DNA from: Coprococcus eutactus
GTDB taxonomy: Bacteria > Bacillota > Clostridia > Lachnospirales > Lachnospiraceae
DNA length: 64,000 nucleotides
Direction of reading: 5' to 3'
Assembly (NCBI RefSeq): GCF_025149915.1
Contig: NZ_CP102278.1
Coordinates: forward strand, 1,596,001 to 1,660,000
Shown: piece after piece, positions 10,256-17,833 of the stretch
Position numbering within the stretch: the first letter of the stretch is position 1
Layout of the letters: the number at the start of each line of letters is the position of its first letter
Notes under the pieces: model-generated
What the model was told of the DNA's origin: nothing
The model's input: the letters and a program-made list of their open reading frames with translations, nothing else
Databases searched by the model: none
Position numbers and translations under genes: made by a program

Positions 10256-11584
10256 TTACTTTTCAAAACGAGAATGCATCTCATCCCCGATAACTGAGTG
10301 TATAAAATCAGCACCACTTGATTCTACAATACAAACATCCACTTGTAAAGCTTCTATAAATTGGTCCAGAGTCACATCATCCAGAAACTTAGGTTCATCA
10401 GCCATAAGGGTATTTGACGGCAGGATAAGTCTTTGTCCCAAAGGCTTTCCCTTGAGCTGTTTGATTATGTCTCCGCCCGTAAGCAATCCTGTAACTGTTA
10501 TTCTATGACCAAAGAAGTCATTTATTATCTTATACAGATGAATCTTAACATTTGGGAATTTCTCTTTCATTCTGTCCACCAGGATCTTTATAGAATCATA
10601 TACGAGAACCCCCGTGACTATCGACACCTCATATTCCCTGTCATCACCTTGAACAGCGCTGAACTCCTGTTCAAACTCTTCTTTCATAAGTCTGACCATT
10701 CCAACTCCATTTTCGAGCTGTACAAAGCCATCATATCTCTCTGCCTCTGGAAAATCTCTGCCCGCGTTTATATACCACTCATCACTTGCCTGAACAAAAT
10801 GTATACCATGCTTTTCGTATGCCTTTTTCTGAAAATGTTCGATTATATCTATGACCTCACAGGCATCTTCTTTATCGAACGGTTCGAGATGAAATAATCC
10901 ATCACGATAATCCGAAAGGCCAACCGGGACCACCGACAAACTCTCCATGACCGGCACAAATTCCATCAGATCAGATATGGACCTCCACAGCTCCTCTCCA
11001 TCATTTATCCCTTTACACAAAACGATCTGTCCATTCATTGGAATTCCGGCATTGTAGAACTTCCGAATTCGTTCAAGGATCGTTCCCGCAAATCTGTTGT
11101 TGAGCATACTGCACCGAAGCTGCGGATTCGTAGTATGAACAGAAATATTGATGGGGGCAAGATGATAGTTGATGATTCTGTCTATATCCTCATCTTTCAT
11201 GTTTGTAAGTGTTATATAGTTGCCCTGCAAAAATGAAAGTCTTGAATCATCATCCTTAAAATATATCGTATCTCTCATGCCCTTTGGATTCTGATCAATA
11301 AAACAGAAAATGCATTTATTGTAACAGGATTTGTAATTATCCATGAGGGAATTCTCAAATACTATTCCAAGATCCTCGTCATAATCTTTTTCTATCTCCA
11401 AAAGCCATTCTTCACCGTCTGATTTTTTAACGAGCAGCTCTATATATTCGTCATTTATAAGATATTGATAATCAAATATATCTTCGATCGGATGATCGTT
11501 TACCGCGAGGATATTGTCCCCGGGTTCAATCTCCAGTTCTTCGGCTATACTATTTTCAAGTACATTTTTTACTATATGTTCCAT
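10256..11584 (-). CDS. DUF512 radical SAM protein with N-terminal PDZ-like domain
   Basis: A 442-aa protein of unknown reaction. Residues about 1-75 form a PDZ-like region ([13 protein letters not shown]). The cluster CYNKCIFCF near residue 87 has the CxxxCxxC spacing that binds the radical-SAM [4Fe-4S] cluster. The C-terminal half corresponds to DUF512. The gene is commonly found beside der and plsY in Clostridia, as here, which suggests a housekeeping role, but no substrate is known. Confidence 0.9.
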   Translation of the reverse strand: MEHIVKNVLENSIAEELEIEPGDNILAVNDHPIEDIFDYQYLINDEYIELLVKKSDGEEWLLEIEKDYDEDLGIVFENSLMDNYKSCYNKCIFCFIDQNPKGMRDTIYFKDDDSRLSFLQGNYITLTNMKDEDIDRIINYHLAPINISVHTTNPQLRCSMLNNRFAGTILERIRKFYNAGIPMNGQIVLCKGINDGEELWRSISDLMEFVPVMESLSVVPVGLSDYRDGLFHLEPFDKEDACEVIDIIEHFQKKAYEKHGIHFVQASDEWYINAGRDFPEAERYDGFVQLENGVGMVRLMKEEFEQEFSAVQGDDREYEVSIVTGVLVYDSIKILVDRMKEKFPNVKIHLYKIINDFFGHRITVTGLLTGGDIIKQLKGKPLGQRLILPSNTLMADEPKFLDDVTLDQFIEALQVDVCIVESSGADFIHSVIGDEMHSRFEK

Positions 11585-11643
11585 AATAACCTCATATATT
11601 ACAACAATCTTGTTTTACCAAATCAACGTCCATAGGATTTCTT

Positions 11644-12504
11644 CTATTCAGGCAGCATGATAACAGCACCAAGATTGCCTCTAAGCCCTTTACTGGCTCT
11701 ATGTGAGAAAAGCCAATCAGAATTGCAGCATGTACATATATTTGTCACATCAATATTCTCCGGTTTCACCCCGGCATCCACCAGATTAAAATAATTGGCT
11801 GTATGAAGATCAAGCAAATATTTGCCTTTATACTGACTTTCTCTAGGATATACGATCTCACGCGCCTCCTGCTCCGTATAAGCTAATTTAAACTGCTCTG
11901 CCACATCCTCACTTACCTCGTAGCAATCCTTGCAAATAGAGGGACCTATAGCACAAATAAGATCTGTGGGATCTGTCCCATACTCATCTCCAAGCCTTTT
12001 TATCATGCACTGACTGATCTTAGCTACGGTTCCTTTCCAGCCGGAATGATTCATAGCCACAACTTTTCTAACAGGGTCATAGAAATATATCGGAACGCAG
12101 TCAGCATAGAACGTCATAAGCGGTATACCTGGAACATTTGTCATAAGTCCGTCTATTCCGATTATATCGGAGATTCTCACTATTCCTTTTCCGGCATCCG
12201 CCTCTGTAACTTTGTATATATCCGTCTTGTGTACCTGATCGGAGAACACAAGCTTCGTGTGATCGTAGCCGACAGCCTTCGCAAAGCGTTGATGATTTTC
12301 CATGACCTTATCCGGATCATCGCCCCGGTGAAAGCTCAGATTCATAGAGCCCAGATACCCTTCACTTACGCCCCCTGTTCTCGTAGAAAACGCATGAACC
12401 ACGCCGGTCTTATCCAGCTTGTCAAATGTTATATAATCAACCCCATTCACACTGTGGATATGTGTTGAATTGCTTTTATTTGGTATATATTTTATATTCT
12501 TCAT
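11644..12504 (-). CDS. pgeF: Peptidoglycan editing factor PgeF (multicopper polyphenol oxidase fold)
   Basis: A 286-aa protein of the YfiH/DUF152 family, which in characterised members removes wrongly incorporated L-Ser from muropeptide precursors; some members were also described as laccases or purine nucleosidases. Diagnostic metal-site segments are visible: FYADCVPIYFYD, MNHSGWKGT and CAIGPSICKDCYEV. It lies 15 nt downstream of yraN in the rplS run. Confidence 0.88.
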   Translation of the reverse strand: MKNIKYIPNKSNSTHIHSVNGVDYITFDKLDKTGVVHAFSTRTGGVSEGYLGSMNLSFHRGDDPDKVMENHQRFAKAVGYDHTKLVFSDQVHKTDIYKVTEADAGKGIVRISDIIGIDGLMTNVPGIPLMTFYADCVPIYFYDPVRKVVAMNHSGWKGTVAKISQCMIKRLGDEYGTDPTDLICAIGPSICKDCYEVSEDVAEQFKLAYTEQEAREIVYPRESQYKGKYLLDLHTANYFNLVDAGVKPENIDVTNICTCCNSDWLFSHRASKGLRGNLGAVIMLPE

Positions 12505-12519
12505 AAATCTTCACCCAAT

Positions 12520-12903
12520 TTACCAGCCTGCATAATCATATGCATTTTCTATATGTGTTATCTCATTCCCAGATACAGTTATGACATCAAACCGCACTGG
12601 GACTTCAACGCCATACCCATATTGCTTTAGGAAATACAGCGCAGCCTTAGAGATCCTTTTCTGCTTTCTGTGATCCACTGCCTCGGAGGCAGCTCCCATA
12701 TGAGTGTTGGACCTGAATTTGACTTCAACAAACACTATGTATCCATCGCTTTGCGCAACAATATCTATCTCCCCCGCAGACACCCTATAATTTCTTGCAA
12801 GTATATCATAGCCGCAGTTTTTCAGATAGTCGCACGCTGCCGTCTCATATTCAGAACCTGTTCGTCTGCTGTTGTACTCATTTAATACAGCGCTATTCTC
12901 CAT
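12520..12903 (-). CDS. UPF0102 (YraN) family protein
   Basis: A protein of about 127 aa with the restriction-endonuclease-like fold of the YraN family: G-x-x-x-E near the N-terminus (RRTGSEYETAACDYL), the core GEIDIVAQ and FVEVKFR, giving E, D and ExK positions of a PD-(D/E)XK site. The cellular role is not settled. An in-frame GTG at 12909 is possible; the ATG at 12903 is preferred because GGTG lies 5 nt before it. It directly follows rnhB, a common arrangement. Confidence 0.87.
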   Translation of the reverse strand: MENSAVLNEYNSRRTGSEYETAACDYLKNCGYDILARNYRVSAGEIDIVAQSDGYIVFVEVKFRSNTHMGAASEAVDHRKQKRISKAALYFLKQYGYGVEVPVRFDVITVSGNEITHIENAYDYAGW

Positions 12904-12933
12904 CTTCACACCATCTTATCTATTTTGATATAA

Positions 12934-13689
12934 TCACACAAACTTTGTGATAAACGATCTTCTATGTATCGCACACGGTCCGATCGTCTCCAACGCTTTT
13001 ATATGCTCCGCCGTTCCATATCCCATATTGCGTGCAAATCCATATCCAGGATAGATAGAATCGTACTCTACCATGAGCCTATCCCTTGTCACCTTTGCAA
13101 TTATACTCGCAGCCGCTATGGATGCGGACAAAGTATCTCCCTTTATGATGCCTACCTGTGGGATATCGACACCAGGAATGTTCACCGCATCGTTGAGCAG
13201 CAGCTGAGGTCTAACAGAGAGCTTTGATATAGCCTGTTTCATTGCCTCGTAATCAGCGTTTAAAATATTTATATCATCTATGACATCCTGATTAGCCATA
13301 CCTACTCCCACTGCAACAGCCTTCTCCATGATCTCATCATACAGAAGTTCCCTCTTTTGGGCAGATATCTGCTTTGAATCATTCAGATACAGTATATCAC
13401 ACTCCTTTGGAAGGATAACCGCAGCAGCAACCACCGGACCTGCCAGCGGACCTCTGCCTACCTCATCTATACCGCAGATAAACTCATTATCACTATACTT
13501 TCTCTCGTACTCGAACATCTTGTACATTCTGATCTTCTCATCATCGTATGCTTTCTTTTTCCTGTGGGCTGACTCGAGTATCTTCTTAACTCCCTCTCTG
13601 TCATCCCCGGCATACTCTTCAAACAGTCTGTCGTAATCGGACAGATCTGTCGATGCAAACACCTTCTTTATCTCTGCAATGCTGCTCAT
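12934..13689 (-). CDS. rnhB: Ribonuclease HII
   Basis: A 251-aa endonuclease that cuts the RNA strand of RNA-DNA hybrids and single ribonucleotides in DNA. ICGIDEVGRGPLAGPV carries the DEG catalytic block, and the later DD-type acidic residues and SIIAKVTRD are in place. The long N-terminal region (about 70 residues) is typical of Firmicutes enzymes. The ATG at 13689 is chosen because a GGAGG lies 5 nt upstream; the ATG at 13701 overlaps that ribosome site. Confidence 0.95.
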   Translation of the reverse strand: MSSIAEIKKVFASTDLSDYDRLFEEYAGDDREGVKKILESAHRKKKAYDDEKIRMYKMFEYERKYSDNEFICGIDEVGRGPLAGPVVAAAVILPKECDILYLNDSKQISAQKRELLYDEIMEKAVAVGVGMANQDVIDDINILNADYEAMKQAISKLSVRPQLLLNDAVNIPGVDIPQVGIIKGDTLSASIAAASIIAKVTRDRLMVEYDSIYPGYGFARNMGYGTAEHIKALETIGPCAIHRRSFITKFV

Positions 13690-13707
13690 ATATTCCTCCA
13701 TAAAACA

Positions 13708-13740
13708 AGGGCTATTGCCATTCTTATCGGCAACGGCCCT
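13708..13740 (-). terminator. Hairpin between lepB and rnhB
   Basis: A 12-bp stem with one mismatch and one wobble (13708-13719 with 13729-13740) is followed on the minus strand by TTGTTTT. It may partly terminate or process the long rplS transcript before rnhB. Confidence 0.45.
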
Positions 13741-13751
13741 CGATACATGTT

Positions 13752-14831
13752 CTATTCTATCTTACCTAAACCACCGGTAAATCTAAATACAGCCCTGCCT
13801 ATTATCACATCCTTGTGAATGTTTCCAACATCCTCAAAACGGCTGTCCCTGCTGTTATTTCTATTGTCGCCAAGCACGAAATATTCATCATCGCCAAGCG
13901 TCACTTCCTCAGATGCTACACCTCTCTTGTCTTCAGCTATAGGCTCCCTGCCGTACTTATCGCCCTCAAGAGGCTCATCATTGATATAGATAGTTCCTTC
14001 CTCATCTATATACACAGTCTCACCCGGCAAACCTATGATACGCTTGATGTAAAATGTGTCTTTCTCTTCCTCATAAGGGAACACCACCACATCAAATCTC
14101 TTTGGAGAGCCAAACTCATATTCAAGCTTGTCTATCCACAATGTATCCCCGCTGTGCAGAGTATTACTCATAGATTCTCCGCTCACCTCTGTTCTCTGTC
14201 CCACATATGTGAGCACTGCCCAACAGATTCCTATGACGATCAGTATATACATACACAGAAACAGAAGATCTTTTACGATATTTATCTCCTTATCTTCCTT
14301 TTTCTGAGCCTTTCTCTGTTTTTTCTCTGCTTTTTTCTCAGCTCTGAGCTTACTTCTCAGCGCTTTCTCATCAAGCTCACCATCCTCAGAATATACGGCC
14401 TGTACATCGGACTCATTCTTGCTCGATGTATCTGCTTTATTCTCGTTTTTCTCAGATTCATTCTTATTTGGCGTCTCTGCAGATTCACTGGATTCATTAT
14501 TATTCTTATTCTGATCAGTCTCAGTCTGGTTTTCGCTGCTCTCCTTCACCGCCTGATCCCAGGACCATCCGCTGACACCCGAAGCCTGTCCCTCCGCACT
14601 CTTATCTGTGCCTAACTGACTAACTTCGGTGTTTTCCTCAGATTCACCGTTCTTTTTCTTCTGTTTAGCCTCTGCCTTCGCCGCCTTTCTGGTCTCTTTC
14701 TCAAGTGCCTTCTGACGTTTTTTCTCGTATTTGGCAATCTCTCTTTCCCTGGCTTTTTTCGCAGGGTCATCATCAAATATCTCGTTTAAGGTATCAGCAA
14801 CATTTGTCTCTTTATTAGTATCTTCGCTCAT
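13752..14831 (-). CDS. lepB: Signal peptidase I with a long charged cytoplasmic extension
   Basis: A 359-aa type I signal peptidase (S26). The first ~180 residues are a low-complexity Lys/Glu/Ser/Asn-rich extension, unusual compared with the ~180-aa total of common Firmicute enzymes. One membrane segment (DLLFLCMYILIVIGICWAVL) follows, then SGESMSNTL with the catalytic Ser, YIKRIIGLPGE with the catalytic Lys, and LGDNRNNSRDSR near the C-terminus. All catalytic boxes are intact. It lies 10 nt after rbgA; a second signal peptidase sits upstream in the same run. Confidence 0.95.
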   Translation of the reverse strand: MSEDTNKETNVADTLNEIFDDDPAKKAREREIAKYEKKRQKALEKETRKAAKAEAKQKKKNGESEENTEVSQLGTDKSAEGQASGVSGWSWDQAVKESSENQTETDQNKNNNESSESAETPNKNESEKNENKADTSSKNESDVQAVYSEDGELDEKALRSKLRAEKKAEKKQRKAQKKEDKEINIVKDLLFLCMYILIVIGICWAVLTYVGQRTEVSGESMSNTLHSGDTLWIDKLEYEFGSPKRFDVVVFPYEEEKDTFYIKRIIGLPGETVYIDEEGTIYINDEPLEGDKYGREPIAEDKRGVASEEVTLGDDEYFVLGDNRNNSRDSRFEDVGNIHKDVIIGRAVFRFTGGLGKIE

Positions 14832-14841
14832 CTATACTCCT

Positions 14842-15681
14842 TTAAGGTGTCTCAAGAGTGATCCGTCCAAGCTTACCTGATCTGAAATCATCCATGAGAA
14901 GAGCTGAAGCTTTATCATAGTCCAACTCGCCACCTTTTTTTATACACTGTCTCTTTTCAGCGATCTGCGCAATCACCTGCACGGGGTCGCCAGTACTTTC
15001 AATATTATACCTTTGAGTCAGTGTCTGACAATAGTTTGCCTGTAAAAATTTTATTAATTCAACTGCTATATCTGTAACATTCAGGATCTCGTCATTGATA
15101 GATCCGATATATGCCAGTCTGAGACCTACAGCCTCATCATCAAACTTAGGCCAAAGTATTCCCGGAGTGTCGAGAAGTTCTATGTTCTTTCCCAGACGTA
15201 TCCACTGCTTGCCCTTTGTCACGCCAGGCTTATTTCCAACCTTTGTACATGCCTTTCTCGCGTATGAATTGATAAATGTGGACTTTCCAACATTTGGTAT
15301 TCCCACGATCATCGCTCTTATAGGTCTGTTGATTATACCTCTTTTTCTGTCACGCTCTATCTTCTCACGACATGCCTCCTGTACGATGCCATTTATACTC
15401 TTCATCCCGGCACCGTCCCTGGCATTGATCTTAGCCACAAAAAAGCCTTTCTCGCTGTAATATTTTTCCCACTTTGCTGTGACGGCGTCATCCGCAAGGT
15501 CTGATTTGTTGAGCAGTATCAGTCTGTATTTGTTCTTTGCCAGTTCATCTATATCCGGGTTCTTGCTGCTAAGCGGAATCCTCGCATCAACCAGCTCTAT
15601 AACTATATCTATCAGTTTTATATCTTCCTGCATCATACGCTTTGCCTTTGTCATATGACCAGGATACCACTGTATATTCAT
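14842..15681 (-). CDS. rbgA: Ribosome biogenesis GTPase RbgA (YlqF)
   Basis: A 279-aa circularly permuted GTPase needed for a late step of 50S assembly. The motifs come in permuted order: NKSD (G4) near residue 58, then GIPNVGKS (G1) near residue 127, then DTPG (G3). The start NIQWYPGHMTKAKR is characteristic. It lies between two signal peptidase genes in the rplS run, as in many Firmicutes. Confidence 0.96.
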   Translation of the reverse strand: MNIQWYPGHMTKAKRMMQEDIKLIDIVIELVDARIPLSSKNPDIDELAKNKYRLILLNKSDLADDAVTAKWEKYYSEKGFFVAKINARDGAGMKSINGIVQEACREKIERDRKRGIINRPIRAMIVGIPNVGKSTFINSYARKACTKVGNKPGVTKGKQWIRLGKNIELLDTPGILWPKFDDEAVGLRLAYIGSINDEILNVTDIAVELIKFLQANYCQTLTQRYNIESTGDPVQVIAQIAEKRQCIKKGGELDYDKASALLMDDFRSGKLGRITLETP

Positions 15682-15730
15682 TCAACGCACCTCTTTGATG
15701 TTTGTATCCTTAGTTCCTGATGTTTCCATC

Positions 15731-16300
15731 TCACTCTTTTATTCTTCCAAGCATCTCGCTCTTTTTTATATTCCCCACACTGCTGAATCTCGAATCCTGG
15801 CTGCTGTCCGGATTGTCTCCAAGCAGAAAATATTCATTTTCCCCGAGCGTGATGGATGACTCCGCCAGACCTGCCGTTCGTATCTCACTATCTATCGGAC
15901 TGTCTGTAAGCGGATTTCCATTTATATATACCTGTCCATTCTGTATCAGCACAGTCTCCCCCGGCAGGCCTATAACTCTCTTGATCGAATAATATTTGTC
16001 CTGGTGTTCCACAGAACGGTAGGCAACTATATCATATCTGTCCGGTGAACCCACAAGGTATGCTATCTTATTGACAACACACTTCTGTCCGTCCGGTATA
16101 ACCGGAGTCATGGATGGCCCCACCATATAGACTTTCTGAAATCCAAATGCGACAAATCCATATCCTAGAACTGCTGCTGTCAGAATCGTTATAAGCCATC
16201 CAAATAGATACTTCATGGATTTCTTCAACGTTCTCTGCTGTCTGCGCTGCCTGCGTTTCTCACGGCGTATTCTTCTTATTCTGTCATATCTCTCACTCAT
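15731..16300 (-). CDS. lepB: Signal peptidase I (second copy, compact form)
   Basis: A 189-aa membrane protease that removes signal peptides of secreted proteins. After an Arg-rich N-terminus it has one membrane segment, then VGPSMTPVIPDG (catalytic Ser), SIKRVIGLPGE (catalytic Lys) and LGDNPDSSQDSR. The ATG at 16300 is preferred to a TTG at 16309 because the GGAG lies 10 nt before the ATG but would abut the TTG. It is the first gene after rplS and its terminator-like hairpin. Confidence 0.95.
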   Translation of the reverse strand: MSERYDRIRRIRREKRRQRRQQRTLKKSMKYLFGWLITILTAAVLGYGFVAFGFQKVYMVGPSMTPVIPDGQKCVVNKIAYLVGSPDRYDIVAYRSVEHQDKYYSIKRVIGLPGETVLIQNGQVYINGNPLTDSPIDSEIRTAGLAESSITLGENEYFLLGDNPDSSQDSRFSSVGNIKKSEMLGRIKE

Positions 16301-16324
16301 GTTCAGCAATCTCCGCCCTATTTC

Positions 16325-16358
16325 AAAAATGGCTGGAGTAAATATTTACCCCAGCCAT
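16325..16358 (-). terminator. Terminator or attenuator after rplS
   Basis: The stem ATGGCTGG...CCAGCCAT (16329-16358, with inner GTAAA/TTTAC pairing) is followed on the minus strand by TTTTTG. It is strong and probably sets the ratio of rplS to downstream genes by partial read-through. Confidence 0.75.
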
Positions 16359-16383
16359 CTTGTCCTACATGTTATAAGCTAAA

Positions 16384-16731
16384 TTATTTAACAAGCTCTT
16401 TAACCTTTGCTGCCTTACCAACTCTTGAACGTAAGTAGTAGATCTTAGCACGTCTAACTTTACCTTTTCTTACTACTTCGATCTTCTCAACGAAAGGTGA
16501 ATGTACAGGCCATGTCTTCTCAACACCGCATCCGCTAGAAATCTTTCTTACTGTGAAAGTCTCTCTGTTGCTTCCGCCCTGTCTCTTAATAACTGTACCC
16601 TCGAAGATCTGGATTCTTTCCTTGTTACCCTCTTTGATACGGTTGTGTACCTTAACTGTGTCTCCTACGTTGAACTTGTCAACGCTCTCCTTCATCTGAG
16701 AAGCCTCAAGATTCTTGATGTAATCGTTCAT
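16384..16731 (-). CDS. rplS: Ribosomal protein bL19
   Basis: A 115-aa protein of the large subunit near the subunit interface. The ATG at 16731 is chosen for its AAGGAGGA site and because it gives the usual family length and N-terminus ([14 protein letters not shown]); the frame is open further upstream but that stretch is leader. It carries the family blocks [13 protein letters not shown] and [10 protein letters not shown]. It heads the long minus-strand run down to plsY. Confidence 0.97.
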   Translation of the reverse strand: MNDYIKNLEASQMKESVDKFNVGDTVKVHNRIKEGNKERIQIFEGTVIKRQGGSNRETFTVRKISSGCGVEKTWPVHSPFVEKIEVVRKGKVRRAKIYYLRSRVGKAAKVKELVK

Positions 16732-16815
16732 TGTGTTCCTCCTTAATATTCTGATGTTCTTACTGCCATATCCATCGGATATATGGGCACAGAGGACCAT
16801 CACTCTTTTCACAAC
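16732..16815 (-). promoter_or_regulatory. Candidate L19 leader RNA
   Basis: The transcribed leader between promoter and rplS contains a hairpin CCATATATCC...GGATATGG at about 16768-16788. Ribosomal protein leaders that bind their own product are known for rplS in Firmicutes; assignment to that family is inference from position and the hairpin only. Confidence 0.4.
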
Positions 16816-16821
16816 TCATTT

Positions 16822-16850
16822 AATATAACATAACGAAATGATAGATGCAA
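16822..16850 (-). promoter_or_regulatory. Promoter of rplS
   Basis: Minus-strand TTGCAT (16845-16850), 17 nt, TATATT (16822-16827) preceded by a TGn extension. Good match to a sigma-A promoter about 90 nt before the rplS start. Confidence 0.65.
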
Positions 16851-16890
16851 GAGGAATTTTGATAAAAGTGTTATTCAAATTCTGCAAAAA

Positions 16891-17530
16891 TCAATCAAAT
16901 ATTCTACCTGTCAAATCTATATGTGCCATAAACACATAATAAGGAATCCTCTTTATCTCTGTGTCTAAAGACAGTATAGAATCAGTAAGGATCATGTTGT
17001 CAAAATGCAATTTACCTGTATTGTCGCCCAACCAATTATGAACAGAACTTCGAATCGTACTCTCAACAACTCTTCCGGTGTATCCCATGATATAACAAAA
17101 CCATAAAGAAAATCATCTAACTCCGTATCGTCCAGTGGTTTTACAAACTCTATTATCTCCATATCATATACGAAACGCAATACTGTGAAGAAGTAATCTT
17201 CCGGAGTACGAAAAGAATCATCAAATCTCCAGCCATTTAAACAGCTAATCGCCTTCCCAAATCTTTTAAATAAGCAATATCGTCTAAATATTCAATAGTT
17301 TCCTCATTATTGCTGATCCTCTTTAAAATATCATCAAATGTGTCATCTGAAGCATCATCCGACAGCAATTTAAATGATACATAATTGCCGCCACACTCAT
17401 CAGCTAACTGAGCCATCATTACAGATTTTCCCACCCGACTAGGTCCCACTATGGCAATAAAGTTTTCAGACTGCAATAATTCTTTCACACGAAAATATTG
17501 TTTTCTATGAAATGTACCTGTACTCAACAT
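16891..17530 (-). pseudogene. Decayed P-loop ATPase gene with two frameshifts
   Basis: The first frame (from ATG 17530) reads MLSTGTFHRKQYF and has a Walker A motif GPSRVGKS near residue 29, then stops at 17237. A neighbouring frame (17180 region, open upstream from about 17260) continues with a plausible protein (GWRFDDSFRTPEDYFF, then FVYDMEIIEFVKPLDDTELDD), and a third frame carries on from about 17088 to 16891. The three shift in the same direction, as two small deletions would produce. It is most simply a broken ATPase gene; exact family not recognised. Confidence 0.5.
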
Positions 17531-17730
17531 AATTCTCCTTTAAACCGATTATTGACTAACTCCTTTATGCATTGATCTACAAATATTTCTTTAGTTTCTT
17601 CGTTTGTTATAATTAATGGCATTGTTTGTTGTCCTACACTTCTATCTGGCATAAAACTGGTTGTCTTAAGATATCCACAAATAAACAACAATAACCATCT
17701 ATGCTCAACTGGTCGGTCTATACTTTGCTT
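17524..17730 (-). pseudogene. Fragment resembling the C-terminal part of an AAA-ATPase_like protein
   Basis: An open stretch with HRWLLLFICGYLK and MPLIITNEETKEIF resembles the region after the ATPase domain in clostridial AAA-ATPase_like/PDDEXK_9 proteins (motif style LLxxGYL...IPNxEVxxIF). It lacks any N-terminal ATPase part and ends overlapping the next fragment. A start at 17652 would give a 42-aa peptide, but decay is the likelier reading. Confidence 0.35.
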
Positions 17731-17745
17731 TCAAGACATAACACA

Positions 17746-17774
17746 TTGAAGATGTTTTAGCATTATGTTATTCT
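17746..17774 (+). promoter_or_regulatory. Promoter of the orphan 674-aa gene
   Basis: TTGAAG (17746-17751), 17 nt, TATTCT (17769-17774) with a TGn extension. It overlaps the upstream in-frame ATG at 17765, which argues that translation starts at the later ATG 17834. Confidence 0.55.
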
Positions 17775-17833
17775 ACAATTTAGAACGTTATTGGGGGTCT
17801 CTACATATCAAAAATAACACGGGGGATATATCG

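Noticed and set aside
16732..16812. Upstream extension of rplS as coding sequence
   Set aside because: The ribosome site and family length place the start at 16731; the extension lies in the leader.
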